Shown: piece by piece, positions 34,184 through 43,493 of the stretch
Layout of the letters: each line of letters begins with the position of its first letter
Position numbering within the stretch: the stretch's first letter is position 1
DNA from: Agrobacterium arsenijevicii
GTDB taxonomy: Bacteria > Pseudomonadota > Alphaproteobacteria > Rhizobiales > Rhizobiaceae
NCBI GenBank assembly: GCA_000949895.1
Contig: JWIT01000019.1
Coordinates: forward strand, 1-64,000
DNA length: 64,000 bases
Direction of reading: 5' to 3'
Notes under the pieces: generated by a model
Databases searched by the model: none
What the model saw: only the letters and a program-made list of their open reading frames with translations
What the model was told of the DNA's origin: nothing
Position numbers and translations under genes: made by a program

Positions 34184-34984
34184 ATGCCCGCTCCTGAAAA
34201 CCGTTTCAAAACCGCCATTCACGCCGGCAAGCCGCAAATCGGCCTCTGGCTCGACATGGGCGAGGCCATCACGGCTGAGATCGCCGGAACGGCCGGTTTC
34301 GACTGGCTGGTCATCGACGGCGAGCATGGGCCGAACGATCTGCGCAGCATTATCGATCAGCTGCGTGCGCTCGCGACATCGCCCGCCGAGCCGGTGGTGC
34401 GTGTGCCGGTCGGCGAAAGCTGGATGATCAAGCAGCTGCTGGACGCGGGCGCCCGCACGCTTCTCATCCCCATGGTTGATTCGGCAGCGCAGGCTGAAGG
34501 TTTGGTCAGCGCCATGCATTATCCGCCGCGTGGCATTCGCGGCATGGGAGCGGCGGTTGCCCGCGCCTCCGCCTTCAATACGATAACCGACTATGCCGAC
34601 AGCGCCTCCGACAGTGTGTGCCTGCTGGTGCAGGCCGAAACGCGTGCCGCGATCAACGATCTCGACAATATCCTTGCGGTGGATGGTGTGGACGGTGTCT
34701 TTATCGGCCCGGCGGATCTTGCAGCTGATATGGGCTATCTCGGCAGGCTGGATGAGCCGGAAGTGCAGGCGGTGATCGAAGCTGCGATCGTCAAGATCGT
34801 CGCGGCCGGCAAGGCCGCCGGCATTCTCACCTTCAACGAGACCTTCAATCGCCGTTATCTCGAGCTCGGCGCGTCTTTCGTGGCTGTTGGTGCCGATGTC
34901 ACGGAATTCGCCAACACCCTGCGCGCGCTTTCCAGCCGCTACAAGGGCGGGGCAGCGCCTGCGGCATCCAAGTCCGGGTACTAA
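34184..34984 (+). CDS. HpcH/HpaI aldolase family protein
   Basis: A 266-residue class II pyruvate aldolase. Conserved parts: GLWLDMGEAITAEIAGTAGFDWLVIDGEHGPND (His/Asp base region), LIPMVDSAAQAEGLVSAMHYPPRGIRG, VQAETRAAINDLDNIL (metal Glu), and DGVFIGPADLAADMGYLG (metal Asp). Such enzymes cleave 4-hydroxy-2-oxoheptanedioate or 2-keto-3-deoxy sugar acids to pyruvate plus an aldehyde. Seven bases separate it from the flavoprotein stop, an operon of two. A terminator lies at 35198-35236. Confidence 0.92.
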   Translation: MPAPENRFKTAIHAGKPQIGLWLDMGEAITAEIAGTAGFDWLVIDGEHGPNDLRSIIDQLRALATSPAEPVVRVPVGESWMIKQLLDAGARTLLIPMVDSAAQAEGLVSAMHYPPRGIRGMGAAVARASAFNTITDYADSASDSVCLLVQAETRAAINDLDNILAVDGVDGVFIGPADLAADMGYLGRLDEPEVQAVIEAAIVKIVAAGKAAGILTFNETFNRRYLELGASFVAVGADVTEFANTLRALSSRYKGGAAPAASKSGY

Positions 34985-35173
34985 TCAGTCGTCGTTGCTG
35001 GCGTTCAGCTTTTCCGGCGGAATGCCTTCTTCGCCGGAGGCGAGATAACCGGTGTTTATAAGGGCGGCGCGGACGATGCGCTGGATGGCCTCATCCCTGT
35101 TGATACCGTGATCTCTCGCGAAATCGGATAGTGCCTCTTCAAGATCGTCGCTGAACAACATTTCCGCCCCCAT
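34985..35173 (-). CDS. small ribbon-helix-helix-like protein
   Basis: A 62-residue acidic protein starting MGAEMLFSDDLEEALSDFAR. LEEALSDFARDHGINRDEAIQRIVRAAL is a helix-turn-helix pattern of CopG/RHH proteins. A TTG ten codons upstream (35203) is possible, but it lies inside a strong hairpin, so the ATG is preferred. The stop directly abuts the end of the aldolase gene on the other strand. No toxin partner is seen. Confidence 0.6.
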   Translation of the reverse strand: MGAEMLFSDDLEEALSDFARDHGINRDEAIQRIVRAALINTGYLASGEEGIPPEKLNASNDD

Positions 35174-35197
35174 TTGCCCGTCTTTGAAATCACGAAC

Positions 35198-35236
35198 AGG
35201 CAAGGCGGAACGTATCCCGCCTTGCCTTAATTTTTT
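35198..35236 (+). terminator. rho-independent terminator
   Basis: AGGCAAGGCGG-aacgtatc-CCGCCTTGCCT, a perfect 11-bp stem, followed on the plus strand by TAATTTTTT. It would end the flavoprotein-aldolase transcript after it has run antisense through the small RHH-like gene. Confidence 0.75.
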
Positions 35237-35253
35237 GGTTTTCCACTCCGTGA

Positions 35254-35595
35254 TCAGCGCCAGCGATAAAGGCTGCTGTTCGACGAGCTTTGCTGCGTGC
35301 CGGCGCCGACCGCATAACCGATCGCAAAACCGAGTGCGCCGACGATCGTCAGCAGCGAAGTTGCGGTGCCGGGGTTATCCTTGACCGCTTCCACGACATT
35401 CTGGCCCTGGGCGCGCACATTGCTTGCCGCCTTGCGAACGCGGCCACGTGCCTCATCCAGAAATTCCGACGCATCCTCGCTAACACCTTCCGCGCGGGCG
35501 GAAACGGATTTGGAGAGGGACGAGATTTGCGAACGCAACTCCGCAATCTGGTTTTCGATCGTATCTTCGACAACATTCAGTTTGGTCTGAGCCAT
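35254..35595 (-). CDS. DUF883/ElaB-YqjD-like membrane-anchored protein
   Basis: A 113-residue protein, AGAGGTG before ATG. A long amphipathic coiled region (ENQIAELRSQISSLSKSVSARAEGVSEDA...) is followed by one C-terminal membrane helix (LLTIVGALGFAIGYAVGAG). The layout matches ElaB/YqjD proteins, which associate with ribosomes at the inner membrane in stationary phase in E. coli; that role is inferred from family. Confidence 0.8.
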   Translation of the reverse strand: MAQTKLNVVEDTIENQIAELRSQISSLSKSVSARAEGVSEDASEFLDEARGRVRKAASNVRAQGQNVVEAVKDNPGTATSLLTIVGALGFAIGYAVGAGTQQSSSNSSLYRWR

Positions 35596-35757
35596 TAGAA
35601 CACCTCTTTTGTTACCGAAGTCAGAACGTGCCGGCAGACAAGAAGTTCCCGAATTGCCCGCAAAGTTTCTCCCGCCGGTGTTCAGCCAACAGGTTTTTCG
35701 GCTTCTTGGCGAAAAAGCCTTGCATTCGTTTTTTTAAAGCAATAATCAGGCCGCACC

Positions 35758-35848
35758 GGAGAGGTGGCCGAGTGGTCGAAGGCGCTCCCCTGCTAAGGGA
35801 GTATACGTCAAAAGCGTATCGTGGGTTCGAATCCCATCCTCTCCGCCA
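35758..35848 (+). tRNA. tRNA-Ser (anticodon GCU)
   Basis: The acceptor arms GGAGAGG / CCTCTCC pair, followed by discriminator G and encoded CCA (35846-35848). The anticodon loop is CT-GCT-AA in the CTCCC/GGGAG stem, reading AGC/AGU. A long class II variable arm (TACG...CGTA) and T arm with GGGTTCGAATCCC complete the tRNA-Ser signature. It reads Ser AGY codons. Confidence 0.98.
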
Positions 35849-35950
35849 TTTCGGCACAAGACCGAAAATTACAAATCCCCACAGATATCAGCCTTTTCCC
35901 AACTGCAACCGAACGCGCGCTTCTTGCGTCAACGCGTGCACGGTCGCGCA

Positions 35951-36475
35951 CTATGGCACGCCAGATGGCCGCGCCCGCCATGCCTCGATTATGGAAGCAA
36001 CGATCGAATCACGCGGCTCCGTGGTGTCGACGTCAATGTCGTACCGGCAATAATCATGTGTTTTCAGGTGGTATAACGCTTCCCCGATTGTCCGGTCTCC
36101 ACGTTCGCGCTCGCGTCGCTCTATCTCTGCAAGAGGGGCGTGCACCCCGACCCAGAACGTGTCCAAAGGCGCCAGTAATTCCTGCAATTGCCGTGCCCAG
36201 CTTGCTTCTTCGACGATGTGCTCAACGAGCATGTCGTTTCCCGCTTCGGCAAAGGACAGGATAGAGCGGTGAAAACCGTCAAAGAACCTGGCGCGCTCAT
36301 CCACAAGGCCGGTATCGCGCACCTTCTGCTTGATGGCGCGAAAGCCGCCATCTGCAAGCTGATCCGACGCGTAATAACAAAAAGGTTCGGCCAACGCCGC
36401 CCGCAGCGCCTTGGCGAGAGTGGACTTCCCGGAACTCGAAGTACCGTTCAATAAAATAATACGACCATTTCGCAT
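35951..36475 (-). CDS. chloramphenicol phosphotransferase (CPT)-like P-loop kinase
   Basis: A 174-residue protein with Walker A GTSSSGKST at residues 11-19 (IILLNGTSSSGKSTLAKALR). YYASDQLADGGFRA and FDGFHRSILSFAEAGNDMLVEHIVEE are family features, and WVGVHAPLAEIERRERERGDR is the lid. It matches the CPT family, which in Streptomyces phosphorylates chloramphenicol; in other bacteria the substrate is usually unknown. It lies next to the tRNA-Ser gene. Somewhat AT-richer than its neighbours; acquisition is possible but no boundary repeat was found. Confidence 0.8.
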   Translation of the reverse strand: MRNGRIILLNGTSSSGKSTLAKALRAALAEPFCYYASDQLADGGFRAIKQKVRDTGLVDERARFFDGFHRSILSFAEAGNDMLVEHIVEEASWARQLQELLAPLDTFWVGVHAPLAEIERRERERGDRTIGEALYHLKTHDYCRYDIDVDTTEPRDSIVASIIEAWRARPSGVP

Positions 36476-37156
36476 GTCGGTTTGCTCTTTCGGCTGCTTC
36501 GCAATTTATTGGCACCGCGATAAATCGGCTGTCGCCGATATTAAAGACTAATGTTTCAAGCGCGGCGTCACGTCGTCAAATCATGTCTCAGACGACTCGG
36601 GATTGATGGCCGCATGTCGTTGTCGAAACCGGAGCGGCAATATCCGAAGGACACAAATCGGTCCGTCAGGTGAGGTGCCGGAGCAGGCCCGCCGAATCGT
36701 TGCGCAGGGAATCGGCGGCAAGCGGCATGGGTTTCCCCACTGTTTCTCCATGCCCACCGCGGGATCATGCCAAGGGTAGGGTCAGAACGGGGCAAAAGTT
36801 TCCACCGTCCTTGCCCGGTGGGGCAAGGGATCGCGGAAAAGGCCGGTAGTTTAGAAAGACCTTGTTAACCCCGCTAACTAACGGATTTTCAAGTAATTTC
36901 TTAACGCATTGTAAAGCCGGTAGCGGGGCGGGTGCGCACTGTGTGTTGTTTCCGCAACAAACCGAAATGAAGCATGTACGTAAATACGCTTTATCGGATG
37001 TTGGTGATTGCATGCGGCGAAACCTTTTGTATTTTCACGACCAGAAGCGAGGCGGTGGATCGTTTGGCTTCTAAGAACACGGGAATGGGGGCAGGGAATG
37101 CTGTCCTTCGGCAAAAGTACCCAGACCCTTTTAAAAACTTTGACTGGAGGTCAATC
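36476..37156. other. 681-bp region upstream of the first porin gene
   Basis: No credible gene; ORFs up to 80 codons are weak. The last 250 bases are AT-rich and should hold the porin promoter and a long leader (AT-rich blocks at about 36855-36910). A GGAGG ribosome site lies directly before the porin ATG. Confidence 0.45.
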
Positions 37157-38173
37157 ATGAACATCAAGAGCCTTCTTATCGGCTCCGCTGCGGCTCTCGC
37201 AGCAGTATCCGGCGCTCACGCTGCCGACGCTATCGTCGCTGCTGAGCCTGAGCCCCTGGAATACGTTCGCGTTTGCGACGCTTTCGGCACTGGCTTCTTC
37301 TACATCCCCGGCACCGAAACCTGCCTGAAGTTCGGCGGTTACGTTCGTTTCCAGACCGACTTCGGTCGCGACAAGTCCGGCACGTCTGACTGGAACTCGT
37401 TCACGCGCGCTCAGTTCGAAGTTGACACCCGCACCGACACCGAACTCGGTGCTCTGCGTGGCTTCATCGGCTTCCGTGGCAATGCTGACAACGGTTCTTC
37501 CTCGGCTTCGAGCGTTTTCGTTGACCAGGCCTTCATCGAACTCGGCGGCCTGAAGGTCGGTAAGTTCTACAGCTGGTGGGACGATGGCCTCTCTGGCGAA
37601 ACGGACGAGCTGTCCTCCAACGCGCTGTTCAACTCTGTTCGTTACACCTACGACGCTGGCTCCTTCTGGGCAGGCGTTTCGGTTGACGAACTTCAGGGCA
37701 TCAACGTTCAGGGCTTCAACGAATCCGACAACAACGTTGGTGTTGCACTCGGCGTTGGCGCCAAGCTCGGCGCTGCTTCGTTCCAGCTCATCGGCGGCTA
37801 CGACACCGACCGCGAAAACGGCTCGGTTCGCCTGATCGCAACGGCTGACGTTGGTCCGGGTACGCTCGGTCTGGCTGGTGTTTGGGCTTCCGGCGCAAAC
37901 GCTTACTACAACGTCTCCGAGTGGGCAGTTGCTGCTGAATACGCAATCAAGGCAACTGACAAGCTGACCATCACCCCCGGCGTTCAGTACTACGGTAACT
38001 ACGGCCTGGTTTCCTTCGACAACTTCTCGAACGACGACGGCTGGAAGGCTGGTCTGACGCTTGATTACAAGATCACGCAGGGCCTCTCCACGAAGATCGC
38101 TGTTAACTACACCGACATCGACAACCGTGACGATCAGGTTTCTGGTTTCGTCCGTCTGCAGCGTTCGTTCTAA
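37157..38173 (+). CDS. ropA: RopA-type outer-membrane porin 1
   Basis: A 338-residue porin with a Sec signal (MNIKSLLIGSAAALAAVSGA, cleavage after AHA). The mature protein starts ADAIVAAEPEPLEYVRVCDAFG, the rhizobial Porin_2 family N-terminus, and ends in the C-terminal aromatic residue of beta-barrels (VRLQRSF). Cys pair VCDAFG/TETCLKF is conserved in this family. Codons GTT, GCT, GGT and CGT dominate, unlike surrounding genes, a sign of very high expression. TGGAGG lies before ATG; the long frame upstream is not coding. It is a tandem copy of the next gene. Confidence 0.93.
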   Translation: MNIKSLLIGSAAALAAVSGAHAADAIVAAEPEPLEYVRVCDAFGTGFFYIPGTETCLKFGGYVRFQTDFGRDKSGTSDWNSFTRAQFEVDTRTDTELGALRGFIGFRGNADNGSSSASSVFVDQAFIELGGLKVGKFYSWWDDGLSGETDELSSNALFNSVRYTYDAGSFWAGVSVDELQGINVQGFNESDNNVGVALGVGAKLGAASFQLIGGYDTDRENGSVRLIATADVGPGTLGLAGVWASGANAYYNVSEWAVAAEYAIKATDKLTITPGVQYYGNYGLVSFDNFSNDDGWKAGLTLDYKITQGLSTKIAVNYTDIDNRDDQVSGFVRLQRSF

Positions 38174-38203
38174 TCTAATCTGATCTGACATCTGTCAGTG
38201 ATG

Positions 38204-38234
38204 GAAAGCCCGGCTCAAGAGCCGGGCTTTTTCG
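38204..38234 (+). terminator. rho-independent terminator of porin 1
   Basis: AAGCCCGGCTC-aa-GAGCCGGGCTT, an 11-bp stem, followed by TTTCGTTTCC, 33 bases past the stop. A small TGACA-tc-TGTCA stem precedes it. Confidence 0.85.
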
Positions 38235-38798
38235 TTTCCAACCTGTTTGTCTGGCGGGGGCAAAACACGCAGCCATGAAATTGGGTCGGTACGATTCGAC
38301 GTTGGTGTTTTGAATGCACCACTCTTTCGGGGAGGGGCTAGTCGGCTGTCACGACTATTGGCGATTCGCCCATTGTCTGCGATTTGAGACGGGTCCTGCA
38401 GAGTGCGTTGAAGTGGCACGGATGAGGATCGATCTCCAATCGAGGAAATGCCCGATTCGTTGATGACGGCGCTGATTTTGGCCAATTTCCCATGGCCTGA
38501 CCATGTCAGGATTTTGTCAAAGGAGCAGTTTTGTTTTTGGGTGAGTTTCGAGCTGGCCGCTAAGTCACTGAGATAAATGAATTATTAACGACTGTTAATG
38601 ATTGGAGTGGCCAAGGTTAGAATTGTAGCTATTTCGCAACAACGCAAAACTAAGGACACCTTACTGTCTTCCTTTTGTCATCATTACGATTGCCTGTCGT
38701 CCCGGTTTTGGCTCTAATAAGCTCCATAAGCGGCACGCATTGAGTTGTGTTTTCCCACCCGCTGCTTAGCAAATTAAGCGTTTGACTGGAGGTCAACC
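38235..38798. other. intergenic region between the two porin genes
   Basis: 564 bases without a credible gene. The half next to porin 2 is AT-rich (about 38510-38770) and should hold its own promoter. It shows no strong similarity to the region upstream of porin 1 apart from the last 20 bases with the ribosome site, so the two genes may be regulated separately. Confidence 0.45.
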
Positions 38799-39821
38799 AT
38801 GAACATCAAGAGCCTTTTGATCGGCTCCGCTGCCGCTCTCGCAGCAGTATCCGGCGCTCACGCTGCCGACGCTATCGTCGCTGCTGAGCCTGAGCCCCTT
38901 GAATACGTTCGCGTTTGCGACGCTTTCGGCACGGGCTTCTTCTACATTCCCGGTACCGAAACCTGCCTGAAGTTCGGCGGTTACATCCGTTTCCAGACCA
39001 ATTTTGGCCGCGATCAGTCCGGCACGTCTGACTGGAACAGCTTTACGCGCGCCCAGTTCGAAGTTGACACCCGCACCGACACCGAACTCGGTGCTCTGCG
39101 TGGCTTCATCGGCTTCCGTGGCAACGCTGATGACGGCACTGCTTCGGGCTCCAGCGTTTTCGTTGACCAGGCCTTCATCGAACTCGGCGGCCTGAAGGTC
39201 GGTAAGTTCTACAGCTGGTGGGATGACGATCTGAACGGCGAAACGGACATCCTGTCCACCAACACGCTGTTCAACTCGATCAAGTACACCTACGATACAG
39301 GTTCTTTCCAGGCTGCTCTTTCGGTTGATGAACTGCAGGGCGCATTCGGTCAGTTCAAGTATGATACGGACAACAACGTTGGTATCGGTGGTATGATCGG
39401 CGGCAAGTTCGGCGCCGTTACGGCCAACCTGATCGCCAGCTACGACTTCGATGCAGAAAATGTTGCGATCCGCAGCATCCTGTTCGCTGACATTGGTCCG
39501 GGCACCTTCGGCCTTGCCGGTGTATGGGCTTCGGGCGACAACGCTTACTACGCAAAGTCTGAATGGGCTGTTGCCGTTGAGTACGCGATCAAGGCTACGG
39601 ATCGTCTGACGCTTACCCCCGGCTTCGAATACCTCAGCAAGCTTGACGTCAACCCTGTTGACGGCGACTTCGTTGGCGACCGTGACGCCTGGACTGCTGG
39701 TCTGACGGTTGACTACAAGATCACCGAAGGTCTGGCCACCAAGATCACCGCCAACTACTACGACGAAGATGGTCGTGACGATGAAGTCACTGGTTTCGTT
39801 CGCCTTCAGCGCACGTTCTAA
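38799..39821 (+). CDS. ropA: RopA-type outer-membrane porin 2
   Basis: A 340-residue paralogue of the preceding porin. Roughly the first 130 residues, including the signal peptide, differ at only a few positions, also at DNA level. Beyond GKFYSWWDD (about residue 145) the two diverge in surface-loop regions (for example GAFGQFKYDTDNNVGIGG) but keep strand segments such as PGTFGLAGVWASGDNAYY and the C-terminal VTGFVRLQRTF. Same codon bias toward GTT/GCT/GGT. TGGAGG precedes the ATG, and its own terminator follows. Confidence 0.93.
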   Translation: MNIKSLLIGSAAALAAVSGAHAADAIVAAEPEPLEYVRVCDAFGTGFFYIPGTETCLKFGGYIRFQTNFGRDQSGTSDWNSFTRAQFEVDTRTDTELGALRGFIGFRGNADDGTASGSSVFVDQAFIELGGLKVGKFYSWWDDDLNGETDILSTNTLFNSIKYTYDTGSFQAALSVDELQGAFGQFKYDTDNNVGIGGMIGGKFGAVTANLIASYDFDAENVAIRSILFADIGPGTFGLAGVWASGDNAYYAKSEWAVAVEYAIKATDRLTLTPGFEYLSKLDVNPVDGDFVGDRDAWTAGLTVDYKITEGLATKITANYYDEDGRDDEVTGFVRLQRTF

Positions 39822-39846
39822 TCTGATCTGACATTGTCAGTGATGG

Positions 39847-39877
39847 AAACCCCGGCAGAAATGCCGGGGTTTTTCGT
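39847..39877 (+). terminator. rho-independent terminator of porin 2
   Basis: AAACCCCGGCA-gaaa-TGCCGGGGTTT followed by TTCGTTTT; same spacing after the stop as for porin 1, and the 3' region upstream of it is similar in both genes. Confidence 0.85.
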
Positions 39878-39921
39878 TTTGATACGTCAAAACGAAACGC
39901 CTTTGTCGCGGAAAGCCGGAA

Positions 39922-39951
39922 ACAAAAAAAGCACCGGGCCTGCCGGTGCTT
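39922..39951 (-). terminator. rho-independent terminator of the lytic transglycosylase gene
   Basis: On the minus strand AAGCACCGG-caggc-CCGGTGCTT followed by seven T, about 40 bases past the transglycosylase stop. Confidence 0.8.
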
Positions 39952-39988
39952 CGATGTTCAGGCAGCGATCAGCCGATGATCTCGACTT

Positions 39989-42073
39989 TTACCCCGCGCG
40001 CCCATGGCGCAGATCGTCGACGATATCGGCCTGTTGCCCCAGCCGCGTCTTGTAGACCTGATAATTCTCCATCACCCGCTGCACGTAATTGCGGGTTTCG
40101 GGGAAGGGGATGCGCTCGATCCAGTCCACCACCTCGTCGATCGGCTTGCCGCGCGGGTCGCCATAACGGGCGATCCATTCCGGAACGCGTTTCGGTCCGG
40201 CATTATAAGCGATGAAGGTGAGGATGTAGGAGCCGCCGAAACTGTCGATCTGTTCGCCGAGATAATGGGCGCCGAGCGTGGCGTTATATCCCGCGTCACT
40301 GGTCAGCATCGCCTGTGTGTAAGGCAGGCCGTGGCGTCCGGCCACGCCCTTGGCGGTTCCCGGCAGCAATTGCAGCAGCCCGCGGGCATTGGCGGCGGAG
40401 ACGGCAGCCGGGTTGAAGGCGCTTTCCTGCCGGGCAATGGCGTAAGCGAGCGCCTTGCCGGAACCGGCAATATTGGCGCTGGCGGGAATGACGCCGAGCG
40501 GATAGGCGAGTGCCGCCGCATCGACACCACGGCTGAACGCCGTCTTGCCGATTTGCAGCGAAACCTGATGGTTGCCGTTGCTCTCCGCCCGCGCCGCAAG
40601 GATCGCAAGTTCGCCCGGACTGTCGAGCTGGTCCGCCAGCGACCGGTAAAGGCTGTCGGCCCGCCAGCCATATCCTGCAGCTTCAAGCCGGTCGATGGCG
40701 CGTACTGCCTCGCGGCCGGTGAAGCGTTCACGGTCGGCACCGCTCGGGCTGGGGTAGGTGACGTTCAGCGTCTTTGCGCCAATCCGTGCGGCGGCAAGCT
40801 GGCCGTAAAAGGTGCCGGGATGGCCGGCGGCCTTGGTGAAGAAATCGCGGGCGTTGCCCGGTCCACCCGCTTCCGCCGCCCGTCCGAGCCAATAATAGGC
40901 CCGCGAGGCAGAAAGTGGCCGGTTCGAGGTCTGCAAAAGCGTATTGAAATGGCGCGAAGCCGTCGCGGGATCGCGCAACGCCCTCAGTGCGTACCAGCCG
41001 GCATGGAACTCCGCATCGGCGATATCGACGGCGGAGGTGGCCGAATGATTGGCGACGATGCGATAGGCCTCTGAAAAATCACCGAGATCGCCAAGACCGC
41101 GCGCAACGATGCGCCGCTCGTTCCACCATTCGCCGGGGTTGACGAGCTTGGCCGCATCCTTCGGTGCCTGCTTCAAAAGTGCTGCGGCTTCGGGATATTT
41201 CTGCTGATTGCGGAGGTTTTCAATGCGCGCAAAGAGAAAAGCCGGGTCGTCGCGCCAGTTGGCGTCAACCTTGCCCAAAAGGGCCACGGCATTGCCGGAG
41301 CGCTGCAGCACGGCGGCCCAGGCATTGTAGAGTGACTGCGCCTTGCCGAGATCACCGAAACGCTTCGCCTGGCCGATGCGGCTGCGATACATCAGGTAAT
41401 CCATGCGCGCCTTGTGGTCGGCGGGCGTCAGATAGGTGGGGAACTGGGCAAGAACACGGTCTTCCATGTCCTTGTCCATGCCTTCGCTCACCCAGAGCTG
41501 GCGGATGAGGCGCTGCGCTTCCTCGGCCTTGCCGGAAGAGGTGAGGGCCTTGGCCAGAACCACGGTGCCCTCGGCGGTTTCCGGCCGGCCGCTGCCAAAC
41601 GCGGCAAGCACCTGCGATGCTGGCGGATCTTCACGGTAAAGTGCTTTTTCGGAATTGGCGCGCAGCGTCGCCGCACCCGGCCAGCCGGTAAGCTCGCGCT
41701 GGGCTGCCGCGATCTCGGCGGAAGGCACGTCCTTCTGGCCGGAAACGGCAATTGCCCAGGATAGAATATGTCGGTCGAGGTTTCCCTGTGGCATGGTGTT
41801 GCGCAGGGCGATGGCGCGTGCCGCATCGCGGCTGGAAAGCGCGTCCAGTCCGGCCTTAAGCTGGCTGGTGTCGTCAGGTCGGTTGAGGCGCGGTATGGCG
41901 CCGGTAATTTCGGGCGAAGCGGGCATGAACGCAGGAACGGCAGGCGCATCCGGCTTCACATAGGGAAGCGGCACGGCACTTTCCCGCACGGGCTGTGCCA
42001 ATGCGCCCCAAACGCTGGCGGTAAGACCCGCCGCTATCAAACCCAGAACTGTGTTCTTCATACCGCTCTTCAT
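39989..42073 (-). CDS. soluble lytic murein transglycosylase
   Basis: A 694-residue periplasmic enzyme with an N-terminal signal (KNTVLGLIAAGLTASVWGALA). A long alpha-helical superhelix (about 60-500) leads to the SLT domain near the C-terminus: AYAIARQESAFNPAAVSAANARGLLQLLPGTA with the catalytic Glu in ARQESAF, then GAHYLGEQIDSFGGSYILTFIAYNAGP. It cleaves the MurNAc-GlcNAc bond forming 1,6-anhydro products. Several in-frame ATGs exist (42115, 42073, 42061); the one starting MKSGMKNTVL suits the signal best. Confidence 0.92.
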   Translation of the reverse strand: MKSGMKNTVLGLIAAGLTASVWGALAQPVRESAVPLPYVKPDAPAVPAFMPASPEITGAIPRLNRPDDTSQLKAGLDALSSRDAARAIALRNTMPQGNLDRHILSWAIAVSGQKDVPSAEIAAAQRELTGWPGAATLRANSEKALYREDPPASQVLAAFGSGRPETAEGTVVLAKALTSSGKAEEAQRLIRQLWVSEGMDKDMEDRVLAQFPTYLTPADHKARMDYLMYRSRIGQAKRFGDLGKAQSLYNAWAAVLQRSGNAVALLGKVDANWRDDPAFLFARIENLRNQQKYPEAAALLKQAPKDAAKLVNPGEWWNERRIVARGLGDLGDFSEAYRIVANHSATSAVDIADAEFHAGWYALRALRDPATASRHFNTLLQTSNRPLSASRAYYWLGRAAEAGGPGNARDFFTKAAGHPGTFYGQLAAARIGAKTLNVTYPSPSGADRERFTGREAVRAIDRLEAAGYGWRADSLYRSLADQLDSPGELAILAARAESNGNHQVSLQIGKTAFSRGVDAAALAYPLGVIPASANIAGSGKALAYAIARQESAFNPAAVSAANARGLLQLLPGTAKGVAGRHGLPYTQAMLTSDAGYNATLGAHYLGEQIDSFGGSYILTFIAYNAGPKRVPEWIARYGDPRGKPIDEVVDWIERIPFPETRNYVQRVMENYQVYKTRLGQQADIVDDLRHGRAG

Positions 42074-42449
42074 GACCAGACGGAAACAATCGACCTTCTT
42101 GTATTGTCGTTTCATTGCAGCGGGATTGCGAACTGCGCCTATGCGTTGCGCCCCGTGGGTTTCGCCTGAGATCCCGCTCTGGAATCTACGGAGTTTGTGC
42201 TTAACGAAACCTTACTTTCCGCGGCGCGACCCTATCAACTTTTATTCACCGGCCTGCGAGCGGCGTAAAATTCCACCGCCTGGTTTTTGGCCCGCCGCGT
42301 GAGGTTCCCCGACTGTCACACTTCCGACAATTTCGGACAAAATAGGCTGCCTTTGCGCTTGTCGGCGCCAAGGGCTGGCACTAATGTGTGCCGGTTTTAA
42401 CCATCGAATGCGGCCGAAGCATGAACCGGCTCGGCGCCAGGAGCTTTGT
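42074..42449. promoter_or_regulatory. divergent region between the transglycosylase and dapA
   Basis: About 375 bases with no ORF of merit beyond possible upstream starts of the transglycosylase. It should hold both promoters. Confidence 0.35.
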
Positions 42450-43334
42450 ATGTTCAAGGGATCAATTCCCGCCCTCATTACCCCGTTCACGGACAATGGT
42501 GCCGTGGACGAACAGGCATTTGCCGCCCATGTGGAATGGCAGATCGCCGAAGGCAGCAACGGTCTTGTGCCAGTGGGCACGACGGGGGAGTCTCCAACCC
42601 TCTCCCATGACGAACACAAACGTGTCGTCGAGCTGTGCATTGAGGTAGCGGCGAAACGGGTTCCTGTCATTGCGGGCGCTGGCTCCAACAATACCGACGA
42701 GGCGATCGAGCTTGCCCTGCACGCGCAGGATGCCGGCGCGGATGCGCTGCTGGTTGTCACACCCTATTACAACAAGCCGACGCAGAAGGGGCTTTTCGCC
42801 CATTTTTCCGCCGTGGCCGAAGCGGTGAAACTGCCGATCGTCATCTACAACATCCCACCGCGCTCGGTGGTGGATATGTCGCCGGAAACGATGGGCGCGC
42901 TGGTCAAGGCACACAAGAACATCGTCGGCGTCAAGGATGCGACGGGCAAGCTCGACCGTGTCTCCGAACAACGCATTACCTGCGGCAAGGATTTCATCCA
43001 GCTGTCGGGTGAGGATGGCACGGCACTTGGCTTCAACGCCCATGGTGGCGTCGGTTGCATCTCGGTCAGCGCCAATGTCGCGCCGCGTCTCTGTTCCGAG
43101 TTCCAGGCGGCGATGCTTGCGGGCGACTACGCCAAGGCGCTGGAGTATCAGGATCGCCTGATGCCGCTGCACCGGGCCATCTTCATGGAACCCGGCGTCT
43201 GCGGCACCAAATATGCGCTTTCCAAGACGCGTGGCGGCAACCGCAAGGTTCGTTCGCCATTGATGAGCACGCTGGAACCGGCAACGGAAGCGGCGATCGA
43301 CGCGGCGCTGAAACATGCCGGCCTGATGAACTGA
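42450..43334 (+). CDS. dapA: 4-hydroxy-tetrahydrodipicolinate synthase
   Basis: A 294-residue class I aldolase condensing pyruvate with aspartate semialdehyde, first step toward lysine and meso-diaminopimelate. [12 protein letters not shown] carries the Thr-Thr proton relay, VIYNIPPRS the catalytic Tyr, and [12 protein letters not shown] the Schiff-base Lys. ATG at [13 protein letters not shown] with AGGAG just upstream; the frame extends 22 codons further without support. Full family length. A strong terminator separates it from smpB. Confidence 0.97.
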   Translation: MFKGSIPALITPFTDNGAVDEQAFAAHVEWQIAEGSNGLVPVGTTGESPTLSHDEHKRVVELCIEVAAKRVPVIAGAGSNNTDEAIELALHAQDAGADALLVVTPYYNKPTQKGLFAHFSAVAEAVKLPIVIYNIPPRSVVDMSPETMGALVKAHKNIVGVKDATGKLDRVSEQRITCGKDFIQLSGEDGTALGFNAHGGVGCISVSANVAPRLCSEFQAAMLAGDYAKALEYQDRLMPLHRAIFMEPGVCGTKYALSKTRGGNRKVRSPLMSTLEPATEAAIDAALKHAGLMN

Positions 43335-43353
43335 GAGACAATATAATCTCTGA

Positions 43354-43402
43354 GGGCGCGCGGAACGGCTTCTCGACAGAAGCTGTTCCGCGCGCCTTTT
43401 CT
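43354..43402 (+). terminator. strong rho-independent terminator after dapA
   Basis: GGCGCGCGGAAC-A/GCTTCT arms (43355-43374 and 43379-43397, one mismatch) around a 4-base loop, followed by TTTTCTTTTTG. The stem is about 19 bp long. Confidence 0.88.
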
Positions 43403-43493
43403 TTTTGTCGTGGCGATACTAAATAGAAGTTCGAAAACCGCTCTCGGCGGATAGGCCGCAGGCGCAATAAGAAAAACAAGGGATTGAAATATC

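Noticed and set aside
35758..36475. tRNA-Ser as attachment site of an island with the CPT-like gene
   Set aside because: No integrase and no repeat of the tRNA 3' end found downstream; only mild composition change.
38195..38485. 96-codon ORF on the minus strand between the porin genes
   Set aside because: It runs over the porin 1 terminator, has no ribosome site and no protein-like pattern.
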